Shown one piece after another: positions 1-8,648 of a DNA stretch of 64,000 nt. Position 1 is the stretch's first letter. Each line of letters begins with the position of its first letter. Under the pieces are notes generated by a model, which worked only from the letters and a program-made list of their open reading frames with translations, did not search any database and was not told the DNA's origin. The translations under genes were made by a program, and so were the position numbers. The DNA comes from Microbacterium salsuginis (GTDB lineage Bacteria; Actinomycetota; Actinomycetes; Actinomycetales; Microbacteriaceae), in NCBI RefSeq assembly GCF_012524205.1, contig NZ_JABACI010000006.1, positions 186,001 through 250,000 of the forward strand, given 5' to 3'.

Positions 1-272
1 TCATGGACCCCGAACTGGGGATCAACGTCGTGGATCTGGGCCTCATCTACGACCTGGCGTGGGACGACGAGAACGACGCGCTGGTCATCCACATGACGCT
101 GACATCCGCGGGATGCCCGCTGACGGACGTGCTCGAGGAGCAGACGGCGCAGGCTCTCGACGAGGTCGTGGAGAGGTTCCGCATCAACTGGGTGTGGATG
201 CCGCCGTGGGGTCCGGAGCGGATCACGGACGACGGCCGCGACATGATGCGGGCGCTCGGCTTCGCCATCTGA
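1..272 (+). CDS. SufT/DUF59 iron-sulfur cluster assembly factor, 5' end missing
   Basis: The window opens inside this gene. The reading frame is open at the left edge, and the first visible ATG (base 3) sits in the family motif DPELGINVVDLGL, which normally lies some 15-25 residues after the true start, so that ATG is internal. The rest is typical of the DUF59/MIP18 fold: a conserved cysteine in TSAGCPL and a C-terminal PPWGPERIT block. These small cytosolic proteins help mature iron-sulfur proteins, and in Actinobacteria they usually end the suf operon, so sufC and sufS genes would be expected just left of the window. The family call is firm; the exact physiological role is inferred. Confidence 0.85.
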   Translation, partial: MDPELGINVVDLGLIYDLAWDDENDALVIHMTLTSAGCPLTDVLEEQTAQALDEVVERFRINWVWMPPWGPERITDDGRDMMRALGFAI

Positions 273-342
273 TCCGACGCCAGGAGCCGGTTCGGGACCT
301 GGGTCCCTCGTGCCGCCTGCCGAAGCCTGACACACTCGGGCC

Positions 343-1941
343 ATGCGCATTCGCGGGGGACGCTTCATCTTTGGTGCCATCGGGGCCGTCGCGGCCCTCG
401 CGACCCTGAGCGGGTGCAGCTTCGGCGCACCGGCATCGGCTGTCCCGACGCCATCGACCGCGCCGGCGGTGAGCGAGGACCCGAGCGCCGATGCACTTGC
501 GACCGTGACACCGGACGGTGTCGAAGCCGCGATCGCCGATCTGGAGGAGTCCGTCGCCACGGCGATGGACGCGACCGGCACCCCGGGGATCGCCGTGGGC
601 GTGGTCTATCAGGGCGAACTGCTCTTCGCGGAAGGGTTCGGCGTCCGCGACGTCGACAGCGGCGAGCCTGTCGACCCCGACACCGTCTTCGCCCTCGCAT
701 CCGTCTCGAAGTCACTGTCTGCGACAGTGGTGGCGCGCGCGATCGACGAGGGGCTGGTCACGTGGGACACGCCGGTGTCGCAACATCTCGAGGGGTTCAC
801 GCTGTCGGACCCGTACGCGGGTTCGCACGTGACGATCGCGGACATGTTCGCCCACCGGTCGGGGCTCTACGAGCATGCCGGGGATGAGCTGGAGGACATC
901 GGCTACGACCGCGCAGCGATCCTGGAACGGCTGCGCCTGATCCCGCTCGAGCCGTTCCGTGCCGTCTACCACTACGGGAACTTCGACATCACCGCCGCCG
1001 GTGAGGCCGTCGCACGTGCCGCCGGCGAGGACTGGGCGGCACTCTCGGAGCGGCTGCTCTAGGAACCGCTCGGGATGACGTCGACGAGCTCCCGCTTCTC
1101 CGATCTGGAGGCACGCGAGAACCGGGCGGTCGGACACGTCCTGGACGACGGCGAGTGGATCGTCACGCCGGAGCCGCGCCAGCCTGACGCGCAGTCTCCG
1201 GCCGGCGGCGCGAGCTCCAATCTGACGGACGTGACCGCCTGGATGACCATGCTGCTGGCAGCGGGCGAGCACGACGGCCAGACGTTCGTCGAGCCCACGT
1301 CGCTGCTGCCGGCGATGTCGCCGCAGATGGTCATGGGACCGCCGAGCACGTTCGGCGGGCGCGCCGGCACATACGGCTACGGCTTCAACGTGGGAACGAC
1401 GATCGGCGGACTGGTCGACGTGAACCACTCCGGTGCGTTCGCGCTGGGCGCGGGCACGATCGTGAAGATGCTGCCGGGTGCCGGACTGGGCATCGTCGTG
1501 CTCTCCAACGCCAGCGCCAACGGCGTGCCGGAGGCGATCGCGGCGCGATTCGCCGACATCGCGCAGTTCGGGTCGGAGCGCCGCGATTGGCTGGCCCTGT
1601 ACACCTCGGTGTTCGAGCGGCAGATGGCCCCGTTCGGCGAGCTGGTGGGGGAGGACCCGCCCGCGGGCGCGGCGCCCGCCGCGGACCTCGCGTCCTACGC
1701 CGGCAGCTACGGAAACGACTACTTCGGGCCGGCGACCGTGAGCGTCGTCGGCGGCGAGCTCGAGCTCGCCGTCGGCCCCACCGGCCGGTGGCCGCTCGAG
1801 CACTGGTCGGGTGACGAGTTCGTGTTCCGCCTCACGGGCGAGAACGGCACCGCGGGCAGCATCTCGAAGGCGACCTTCGACGGGTCCGCCCTCGTGCTGG
1901 AGTACTTCGACCAGCACGGGCTGGGCACCTTCACACAGTGA
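343..1941 (+). pseudogene. Serine hydrolase (class C beta-lactamase family lipoprotein) interrupted by an in-frame TAG
   Basis: One continuous frame of 533 codons is broken by TAG at 1060-1062 (codon 240). The first part has a lipoprotein signal ending in TLSGCS, the SxxK nucleophile motif in ASVSKS, and YGN in HYGNFD. The second part carries the third active-site motif HSG in VNHSGAF and a C-terminal domain. At the break the sequence reads LL-stop-EPLGMTS, where relatives have a Tyr (LLYEPLGM), so a single TAC/TAT to TAG change explains it. No frame shift is needed. A truncated product would lack the HSG motif and should be inactive. It could be a true pseudogene, a readthrough gene or a base-calling error. 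Such enzymes are exported peptidases or esterases. Confidence 0.85.
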
Positions 1942-1972
1942 CGCAGAACGGTCTCGCATCCCGGCCGGTCGA

Positions 1973-1978
1973 TAGGGT
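1973..1978 (+). promoter_or_regulatory. -10 box TAGGGT, leaderless start of the MalY gene
   Basis: TAGGGT lies 6 bases before the GTG start at 1985, so transcription would begin at or next to the start codon. No ribosome binding site is visible. Confidence 0.55.
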
Positions 1979-1984
1979 CGAACG

Positions 1985-3142
1985 GTGAGCGTCACCCCCC
2001 TGCAGGCACTTCCCCTCGACCAGCTGCGACAGCGTTCCAGCACCAAGTGGCGCACGTACGGCGACGACGTCCTGCCGCTGTTCGTCGCCGAGACCGACTT
2101 CGCGCCCGCGCCCGCCATCACTGCGGCGCTGAGCCGCGCGGTGGCGCTCGGCGACACCGGCTACACCCCGCCCGACCCGGGAATCGCCGCCGCATACTCC
2201 GGATTCGCGCGGCGACGCTTCGGGTGGGAGATCGACCCTGCACGGGTGCGCACGACGTGCGACGTGATGATGGGGGTCGTCGAGATCCTCCGCCGGGTGA
2301 CCGAGCCGGGGGACCGGGTGATCGTGACGACCCCGGTGTACCCGCCCTTCTTCGAGTGCATCCCCGAGGCCGGCGCGGTCGTGGAGCGCGTTCCGCTGCG
2401 CGATACCGGCACCGCGTGGGAGCTCGACCTGGTGGGCATCGAAGCCGCCTTCGCCGCCGGTGCCCGCGCGATCCTGCTGTGCAACCCGCACAACCCGACG
2501 GGCACCGTCCATTCGCGCGAGACCCTCGCCGCCCTCGCCGATCTCGCCGCCCGCTTCGGTGCGGTCGTGATCAGCGACGAGATCCACGCGCCCCTGACGC
2601 ACCGTGACGTCACCTTCACGCCGTTCCTGGACGCTTCGCCCGTGGCGGCACGCGTCGGATACGCCGTTGTCAGCGCCAGCAAGGCGTTCAACCTCGCCGG
2701 TCTCAAATGCGCCCTGATGGTCACCGCCGTCGACGAGACCAGTGCCGTCGTGCGCGCCCTGCCGGCCGAGGTGGAATGGCGCACCGGCCTGTTCGGCGCC
2801 ATCGCCGCCGTCGCCGCCTTCTCTCCCGAGAGCGACGAATGGCTCGACGCCCAGCTCGCCGCGCTCGATGCGAACCGGGCACTGCTCGCGGAGCTGCTGG
2901 CGGCCAACCTCCCCGCCGCGCGATATCGGATTCCGGATGCCGGCTTCCTGGCGTGGGTCGATCTGTCCGAGCTCGGCTGGGGTGACAACCCCGCCGTGAA
3001 GGTCCTGCGCGATGCGCGGGTCGCGCTGCACCTCGGGCCGCTCTTCGGAGAGGAAGGGCGCGGACACGTCCGCATCAACTTCGGCTGCTCGCCGGAGGTC
3101 TTGCGCGAAGCCGTGGAGCGCATCGCGCAGATCTCTCGCTGA
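1985..3142 (+). CDS. MalY/PatB-type PLP enzyme (cystathionine beta-lyase / aminotransferase class I-II)
   Basis: A 385-residue fold-type I PLP enzyme. The N-terminus (KWRTYGDDVLPLFVAETDF) is the MalY/PatB signature, the PLP-phosphate and ring contacts are in NPHNPTGTVHS and ISDEIHAPL, and the Schiff-base lysine is in SASKAFNLAGLK. The C-terminus has the substrate-binding Arg in HVRINFGCS. Family members cleave cystathionine or other C-S bonds to pyruvate, ammonia and a thiol. The GTG start is supported by the TAGGGT box 6 bases upstream. It is a single gene followed by the MFS exporter in the same direction, which has its own promoter. The precise substrate cannot be told from sequence. Confidence 0.9.
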   Translation: MSVTPLQALPLDQLRQRSSTKWRTYGDDVLPLFVAETDFAPAPAITAALSRAVALGDTGYTPPDPGIAAAYSGFARRRFGWEIDPARVRTTCDVMMGVVEILRRVTEPGDRVIVTTPVYPPFFECIPEAGAVVERVPLRDTGTAWELDLVGIEAAFAAGARAILLCNPHNPTGTVHSRETLAALADLAARFGAVVISDEIHAPLTHRDVTFTPFLDASPVAARVGYAVVSASKAFNLAGLKCALMVTAVDETSAVVRALPAEVEWRTGLFGAIAAVAAFSPESDEWLDAQLAALDANRALLAELLAANLPAARYRIPDAGFLAWVDLSELGWGDNPAVKVLRDARVALHLGPLFGEEGRGHVRINFGCSPEVLREAVERIAQISR

Positions 3143-3180
3143 CTCGCACGTCCGGGTCCGTCGGGGAGACCGGCGACGGC

Positions 3181-3186
3181 TAGCCT
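3181..3186 (+). promoter_or_regulatory. -10 box TAGCCT, leaderless start of the MFS gene
   Basis: TAGCCT ends 6 bases before the ATG at 3193. No Shine-Dalgarno sequence is seen. Confidence 0.5.
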
Positions 3187-3192
3187 GGGCTG

Positions 3193-4563
3193 ATGACATC
3201 GCCGGCTGTGAACCGTTCGGACCCGGCGAGCATCTGGCAGTCGCGCTTCGTCTGTGTGACGGTCGGAGCCGTCGCCCTCATCTTCCTCGCGGCGATCCAA
3301 TCGCTCGCGGTGACCACGGTGATGCCGGTCGTCAGCGCCGATCTGGACGGCGACCGGCTCTATGCGGTCGCTTTCGCCGGAACGCTCGCAACCAGCGTGA
3401 TCGGCATGGTCGCCGTGGGCTCGTGGTGCGACCGGGGCGGCGTCCTCGCGCCGCTCACGACCGCCGTCGTGCTGTTCGTCGTGGGCCTGCTGATCGCCGG
3501 GCTCGCGCCCACGATGCCGTTGCTCGTCCTCGGGCGCCTCGTACAGGGCCTGGGGACGGGAGGTCAGACGGTCGCGCTGTACGTGGTGGTCGCGCGAGTG
3601 TATCCGCCCGCGCTGCACGGGCGCGTGTTCGCCGCCTTCTCCGCGGCATGGGTGGTGCCCTCGCTCATCGGGCCGTTCCTCGCCGGAGCGGTGACGGAGT
3701 TCCTGCATTGGCGGTGGGTCTTCCTGGGCGTCGCGGGGTTGACCGTCGTGGCGTTCGCGCTCGTCGTCGCGCGCCTGCACGGTCAGCCCCTGTCCACCGA
3801 CGACCCGGCGTCGGGTCGGGTGTGGCCGCGTCTGGTGTGCGCGATCGCCGTGGCCACCGGGGCGCTCGGCCTGAGCCTGGCCGGTGAGCTCGGAACCTGG
3901 GCGTGGGCGGCGGTCGTGGCATCCGTCGTCGTCATCGGGCTGGCCTCACGGCCTCTGCTCCCGCGCGGCACGCTTGTCGCCGCGCGCGGCCTGCCCAGCG
4001 TGGTCCTCATGCGCGGCCTCATCGCGGGGGCGCTGTTCGGCGCAGAGATCTACGTGCCGTACCTGCTGATCGACGAGTACGGCTTCTCGCCGACGTGGGC
4101 GGGGCTGGGCCTGACCGCCGCCGCGCTGGCCTGGGCCGCCGCCGCGGACGTGCAGGGACGCTTCGGCGACCGCCTCGGCAATGTCCGCATCACGGTGATC
4201 GGAAGCGCACTGCTCGTGACGTCGCTGGTGATCGCGGCCGTGACAGCGATCGGGCACTTGCACCCTGCCGTGCTGATCGGAGGCTGGGCGTTCGCCGGCG
4301 CCGGCATGGGGCTGATGTACCCGCGCCTGACGGTGCTCACTCTCGCCTACTCGACACCGCAGAACCAGGGATTCAACTCGTCGGCGCTGTCGATCTCGGA
4401 CTCGATCGGCGCGGCGTCTGCGATCGCAGTGCTCGGCCTCGTCTTCACGGCGTTGGCGGGAACGGATGCCGGTTTCCCGGCCGTGTTCGCCATCGCGGGC
4501 CTGCTGGCTCTCGCTGCGCTGATCCCGGGTCTGCGCATGGGCCACGCCCATGAACGGCAGTAG
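3193..4563 (+). CDS. MFS transporter (drug/metabolite exporter type)
   Basis: A 456-residue membrane protein with about 12-14 hydrophobic helices. After a short cytosolic N-terminus, TM1 (VTVGAVALIFLAAIQSL) is followed by the TTVMPVVSADL segment typical of proton-driven DHA-type exporters, then the conserved loop GSWCDRGG and the LVQGLGTGG motif in the next helices. It belongs to the major facilitator superfamily and probably exports a small molecule; the substrate is unknown. It stands alone. Its TAG stop codon is the first three bases of a tandem repeat, and a gene on the opposite strand converges from the right. Confidence 0.9.
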   Translation: MTSPAVNRSDPASIWQSRFVCVTVGAVALIFLAAIQSLAVTTVMPVVSADLDGDRLYAVAFAGTLATSVIGMVAVGSWCDRGGVLAPLTTAVVLFVVGLLIAGLAPTMPLLVLGRLVQGLGTGGQTVALYVVVARVYPPALHGRVFAAFSAAWVVPSLIGPFLAGAVTEFLHWRWVFLGVAGLTVVAFALVVARLHGQPLSTDDPASGRVWPRLVCAIAVATGALGLSLAGELGTWAWAAVVASVVVIGLASRPLLPRGTLVAARGLPSVVLMRGLIAGALFGAEIYVPYLLIDEYGFSPTWAGLGLTAAALAWAAAADVQGRFGDRLGNVRITVIGSALLVTSLVIAAVTAIGHLHPAVLIGGWAFAGAGMGLMYPRLTVLTLAYSTPQNQGFNSSALSISDSIGAASAIAVLGLVFTALAGTDAGFPAVFAIAGLLALAALIPGLRMGHAHERQ

Positions 4564-4723
4564 GTTTCGACTCGCTTCGCTCGCTCAACCTTGACACGAG
4601 CCGCGTCAACGCTCCTTCGTCGCATTGACCCGGTACACCCTAGGTTTCGACTCGCTTCGCTCGCTCAACCTTGACACGAGCCGCGTCAACGCTCCTTCGT
4701 CGCATTGACCCGGCTCGTGTCAA
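4561..4723. repeat. Tandem direct repeat, two 73-base copies at 80-base spacing, with fold-back end
   Basis: Bases 4561-4633 and 4641-4713 are identical over 73 bases; the copies are separated by a unique 7-base spacer (4634-4640). Each copy starts with a GGTT...AACC palindrome-like head (GGTTTCGACTCGC...) and contains TTGAC...GTCAA arms. The sequence after copy 2, GGCTCGTGTCAA at 4712-4723, is the reverse complement of TTGACACGAGCC at 4671-4682 within copy 2, so the right half can fold into a 12-bp stem. The element lies between convergent genes and overlaps both stop codons. It may act as a bidirectional terminator or be a REP-like element. Confidence 0.9.
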
Positions 4724-5628
4724 TTCTCGGCGCGGCCGACGCGCCAGTAGCCCATGAACGCCACAGCGCGGCGATCGACGCCGCGCTCGGCGACGAGGTG
4801 GCGGCGCAGCGCCTTGATCGCGCCGGCTTCGCCGGCAAGCCACGCGTACAGGCGTGCGCTCTTCAGAGCCGCTCCACCCTTCGCCGTACGCGGCACCTCC
4901 CACAGGATGTCGGTGTCGATGTCGACCTCTTCGACGTCACTGCCCTGGCCCGATGGAGCAAGGTCGGTCGCGGCATCCGTCACCGACGACACCAGATGCG
5001 CGTGTCGATCAGCCGTATCGCGCGCGCCCACTCGGTACTGGAACCCCGGGTGGTGCGGCAGATAGGCGACGTCGCCGGCGTGCGGCACCTCCAGCGCGAC
5101 CACGCCGGTCGCTTCGGAGGGCAGCTGCTCGAGGATCGCGGCGATCGCGGGCGCTGCCGTCTCGTCGCCGGCGAGCAGGATGCTGTCGACGCGGGCCGGG
5201 GGAACGAAGTCGATGCCGTAGCTGACGCCGGTATGCGAGGTCGTGGGAGCGAAGATCAGCACCTCGTCGCCGACCTGCGCACGTGCGATCCAGTCCGATG
5301 CCGGCCCCAGCACGTCGTGCGAGACCATGTCGATGTCGACTTCGCGCAGCTCATTGCGCACGTAGCGCGTCGTGTAGGTGCGGAACGGCGGACGCTGGTC
5401 CTCGGGCAGATCGCGCCAGCGTGCGTACCAGTCCGCGCCGGTGGGCATGGCGTCCAGACCGATGGAGCGCGTCGGGAACACGATCTTGATGCGCTGGTCG
5501 AAGCCGGTGTCGCCGTATTCGGCGAGGTCCTCGCCCCCGAAGGTGAACCGGCGGAAGCTCGGCGTGAGGTCGGTGATCGAGGTCACCTGCGCCCGGAAGA
5601 AGCGGTTCGTGTCAGCGGGGGAGGCCAT
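4720..5628 (-). CDS. Siderophore-interacting protein (FAD-dependent ferric-siderophore reductase)
   Basis: About 302 residues of the SIP/ViuB family: an N-terminal FAD-binding barrel with RRFTFGGEDL and the flavin motif RTYTTRYVR, then a NAD(P)H-binding domain with LLAGDETAAPAIAAIL and a C-terminal YAWLAGEAGAIKALRRHL block. These cytosolic enzymes reduce siderophore-bound ferric iron and release it. The start chosen is the ATG at 5626-5628, which has AGGAA 7-8 bases upstream; longer in-frame starts lack family similarity. The gene overlaps the end of the ABC ATPase gene by 17 bases, making it the last gene of the iron-uptake operon. Confidence 0.9.
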   Translation of the reverse strand: MASPADTNRFFRAQVTSITDLTPSFRRFTFGGEDLAEYGDTGFDQRIKIVFPTRSIGLDAMPTGADWYARWRDLPEDQRPPFRTYTTRYVRNELREVDIDMVSHDVLGPASDWIARAQVGDEVLIFAPTTSHTGVSYGIDFVPPARVDSILLAGDETAAPAIAAILEQLPSEATGVVALEVPHAGDVAYLPHHPGFQYRVGARDTADRHAHLVSSVTDAATDLAPSGQGSDVEEVDIDTDILWEVPRTAKGGAALKSARLYAWLAGEAGAIKALRRHLVAERGVDRRAVAFMGYWRVGRAEN

Positions 5629-6496
5629 CGGCGATTCCTGTCTGGTCTGAGGCGGCATGCGCGGCGGCGAAGGCCGTGGCGGGTTCGGGAGCCGGCGCGC
5701 CGACATGGTGGCGGCCGCGGGGCAGCACGATGGGCGCGCCCGACACCGGGTCGGGAACGACGAGCGCGTCGAGATCGAACACCTCGCGGATCAGCTCGCT
5801 CGTCATGACCTCGCCGGGCGCTCCACTGGCGACGACGCGACCGGCGCGCAGCGCGAAGAGATGGTCGGCGTAGCGGGCGGCCAGGTTCATGTCGTGCAGC
5901 ACCATGACGATCGTGGTGCCGCGGTCGCGGTTCAGATCGGTGAGCAGATCCAGCACCTCGACCTGGTGGGCGACATCGAGGAAGGTCGTCGGCTCGTCGA
6001 GCAGGAGGATGTCGGTCTCCTGCGCGAGCGCCATCGCGATCCACACCCGTTGACGCTGCCCGCCCGACAGCTCGTCGACCGAGCGGTCGGCGAGGTCGTC
6101 GGTGCCCGTGGCCGAGAGCGACTGCGCCACCACCTCGTAGTCGCGCGCGCTCCAGCGCGCGAGCAGCTTCTGATGCGGATGCCGGCCGCGGCCGACGAGA
6201 TCGGCCACCGCGATGCCCTCCGGCGCGATCGGGCTCTGCGGCAGCAGGCCGAGCGTGCGCGCCACCTCTTTCGACGGCCGCGCGTGCAGCGCCTTGCCGT
6301 CGAGGACGACCTGTCCCGCCTTGGGCGAGATGAGCCGCGCGAGGGCGCGCAGCAGCGTGGACTTGCCGCATCCGTTCGCCCCCACGATCGCGGTGATGCG
6401 TCCCGGCGGCACGTGCAGTTCGAGGTCGTCGACGATCACGCGATCGCCATAGGCGAGCGTGAGCGCCTCGGCCGACAGGCTGTGGGATGCGGTCAT
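5612..6496 (-). CDS. Iron-siderophore ABC transporter ATP-binding protein (FepC type)
   Basis: A 294-residue ABC ATPase. Walker A is GANGCGKST, the Q-loop is in LLPQSPIAP, the signature is LSGGQRQRVWIAMAL, Walker B is ILLLDEPTTFLD, and the switch His is in VLHDMNLAARY. This is the FepC/FhuC subgroup that powers import of ferric siderophores, cobalamin or heme. ATG at 6494-6496 has GGAGG 6 bases upstream and overlaps the stop of the preceding permease (ATGA). The C-terminal extension after the ATPase core is rich in His, Pro and Ala. The context (two BtuCD-type permeases, binding protein, siderophore reductase) points to ferric siderophore import. Confidence 0.92.
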   Translation of the reverse strand: MTASHSLSAEALTLAYGDRVIVDDLELHVPPGRITAIVGANGCGKSTLLRALARLISPKAGQVVLDGKALHARPSKEVARTLGLLPQSPIAPEGIAVADLVGRGRHPHQKLLARWSARDYEVVAQSLSATGTDDLADRSVDELSGGQRQRVWIAMALAQETDILLLDEPTTFLDVAHQVEVLDLLTDLNRDRGTTIVMVLHDMNLAARYADHLFALRAGRVVASGAPGEVMTSELIREVFDLDALVVPDPVSGAPIVLPRGRHHVGAPAPEPATAFAAAHAASDQTGIADGLPR

Positions 6497-7566
6497 AGCG
6501 AGCCTCCGGAGCGGTTGGTCCTGATGAGGAGGTAGATGAGATACGGAGCGCCGAGGACGCCCGTGACGACGCCGACCGGGTAGCGGCTGTCGAAGGCGAA
6601 CTGTCCCAGCAGATCGGCCACGAGCACCAGCAGGGCGCCGACCAGGCCCGACGGCAGCAGGAGCGAGCCGCCGGGGCCGACGATGCGCGCCGCGATCGGC
6701 CCGGCCATGAAGGCCACGAAAGCGATCGGACCGGTTGCGGCGGTCGCGAAGGCGAGCAGAGTGACGGCGGCGACGATCGCGATCACGCGCGTGACGTTCA
6801 GCCGCACGCCCAGTCCGGCGGCGGCATCGTCGCCGATGCGCATGACCCCGAGGCCACGGCTCTGTGCGAGAAGGATCGGCACGAGGATGGCGCTCGCGAC
6901 GGCCAGGGGCACGACGATCGACCAGGTCGCTCCGTTGAGGCTGCCGGTCAGCCAGCGCATCGCCGACTGCAGGTCCCACACGGCTGCCTTGGACAGGATG
7001 TACGTCACAGCGGCATCGAGCATGGCCGCGACCCCGATCCCGATGAGGATGAGGCGCGTGCCGGCGAACCCGCCCTTGTTCGACAGCAGGTAGATCGCCA
7101 ACGCGGTCGCGAGTGCCCCGGCCACGGCGAGCAGCGAGACGAGCGTCTCGCTGAGCGAGAGCACCACGATGCCGAAGACGGCCGCGGCGCTCGCCCCGGA
7201 CGTGATGCCGATGATGTCGGGCGATGCGAGCGGATTGCGCAGCATCGTCTGGAAGGTCACGCCGGCGACGCCGAAGGCGAAACCCGCGAGCACGGCAAGG
7301 CTCGCGCGCGGCAGCCGCAGCTCGCCGACCGTGAACGACGCGCCCGGGACGGTCTCGCCCAGGATCACCCGTGCGACCTCGTCGAGGCCGTAGAACGATT
7401 TGCCGACCATGAGAGAGACGACGAAGACGCCGATGATCGCGATCGCCAGGATCGCGGTGACGGCGGCGCGTCGCCGCTCGCGGCGCCGGCGGCCGGCGAT
7501 GACGGCGGCGGTGCGTTCGGCGAGCGCCGGGGGAGCGGGTGTACCGGCGTCGAGGAGTGTGCTCAC
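6493..7566 (-). CDS. Iron-siderophore ABC transporter permease (FepG/FecCD family), second permease
   Basis: 357 residues with about 9-10 transmembrane helices and the FecCD signatures RLPRASLAVLAGFAFGVAG near residue 85 and RNPLASPDIIGITSGA, which contacts the ATPase. The start is the GTG at 7564-7566, overlapping the stop codon of the upstream permease as GTGA, so translation is coupled. A longer frame upstream carries only low-complexity Arg/Pro/His sequence and was rejected. With the preceding gene it forms the heterodimeric channel for ferric siderophore import across the cytoplasmic membrane. Confidence 0.92.
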   Translation of the reverse strand: MSTLLDAGTPAPPALAERTAAVIAGRRRRERRRAAVTAILAIAIIGVFVVSLMVGKSFYGLDEVARVILGETVPGASFTVGELRLPRASLAVLAGFAFGVAGVTFQTMLRNPLASPDIIGITSGASAAAVFGIVVLSLSETLVSLLAVAGALATALAIYLLSNKGGFAGTRLILIGIGVAAMLDAAVTYILSKAAVWDLQSAMRWLTGSLNGATWSIVVPLAVASAILVPILLAQSRGLGVMRIGDDAAAGLGVRLNVTRVIAIVAAVTLLAFATAATGPIAFVAFMAGPIAARIVGPGGSLLLPSGLVGALLVLVADLLGQFAFDSRYPVGVVTGVLGAPYLIYLLIRTNRSGGSL

Positions 7567-8612
7567 AGTTCCCGGACCTTCTGACGACGGACGATCCAGA
7601 TGAAGAACGGGGCGCCGATGAGAGCCGTGATGATGCCCACCTCGATCTCTTCCGGGCGCGCGATCACGCGGCCCACGATGTCGGCCGCGACCAGGAGTGC
7701 GGCGCCGGCGATCGCCGAGAAGGGCAGGAGCCAGCGGTGGTCCGTGCCGACGAGAAGCCGGCACATATGCGGCACGATGAGGCCGACGAACGCGATCGGC
7801 CCCGCGATCGCCGTCGCGGCGCCCGCCAGGACCACTGCGCCGGCGAACGCGACCAGACGCGTGCGGAACACATGCTCGCCGAGTCCGGCCGCGACGTCGT
7901 CACCGAGCGCCAGTGAGTTCATGCCCCGAGCCCAGGCGAGACAGACGATCGCGCCGACGGCCAACACCGGCGCGACGACGACGATCCGGTCCCAGGTCGC
8001 TCCGCCCACGCCGCCGATCTGCCAGAACCGGAACATCTCGGCGATGTCGGCGCGGGGGAGCAGGATCGCGCTCACGAGCGACATGAAAGCCGCCGTGGCC
8101 GCCGCGCCGGCAAGTGCCAGCTTGAGCGGTGTCGCGCCGCCGCGCCCGAGCGAGCCCACGGCGTACACGAAGACGGCGGCGACGGCGGCGCCGGCGACTG
8201 CCGCGACGATGAAGGCGTACGGACCGGACATGCCGAAGAACGCGATGCCGATCACGACGGCCAGTGCCGCGCCCCCCGAGATCCCGAGGATGCCCGGGTC
8301 GGCCAGCGGATTGCGGGTGACCGCCTGCATCGCGGTGCCCGCCATCGCCAGTGCCGCGCCGACCAGCAGCGCCAGCACCGTGCGGGGAAGGCGCGCCACG
8401 ACCGCCGCCTGACTGACATCGCCGGTCCGGCCGGCAAGCCCTGCCAGGACGTCGTCGAACGAGACGTCGCGCGCGCCGAACGCGATGGACGCGACGCACA
8501 GCGCAGCCAGGACGGCGATTCCGACCAGGAGCCACGTCAGCCGCACCGCGGCCGGACGCCGCAGGGGAGCGGCATCCGGCAGCGGTGTCTGCGTCGTCTG
8601 CAAGACGCTCAC
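7563..8612 (-). CDS. Iron-siderophore ABC transporter permease (FepD/FecCD family), first permease
   Basis: 349 residues with several transmembrane helices. Family signatures: VVARLPRTVLALLVGAALAM and RNPLADPGILGISGGAAL, followed by the GPIAFVGLIVPHMCRLLVG segment shared by the FecCD/BtuC family. Translation starts at GTG 8610-8612 with GAGGT 7 bases upstream. It lies 36 bases downstream of the binding-protein gene and overlaps the second permease by 4 bases. The two permeases differ enough to suggest a heterodimer rather than a recent duplication. Confidence 0.92.
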   Translation of the reverse strand: MSVLQTTQTPLPDAAPLRRPAAVRLTWLLVGIAVLAALCVASIAFGARDVSFDDVLAGLAGRTGDVSQAAVVARLPRTVLALLVGAALAMAGTAMQAVTRNPLADPGILGISGGAALAVVIGIAFFGMSGPYAFIVAAVAGAAVAAVFVYAVGSLGRGGATPLKLALAGAAATAAFMSLVSAILLPRADIAEMFRFWQIGGVGGATWDRIVVVAPVLAVGAIVCLAWARGMNSLALGDDVAAGLGEHVFRTRLVAFAGAVVLAGAATAIAGPIAFVGLIVPHMCRLLVGTDHRWLLPFSAIAGAALLVAADIVGRVIARPEEIEVGIITALIGAPFFIWIVRRQKVREL

Positions 8613-8648
8613 GGTTCGGACCTCGTGTGGAGAGAAGGGGGCGGGTGG

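Noticed and set aside
4561..4713. CRISPR array
   Set aside because: Only two copies, a 7-base spacer and no cas genes.
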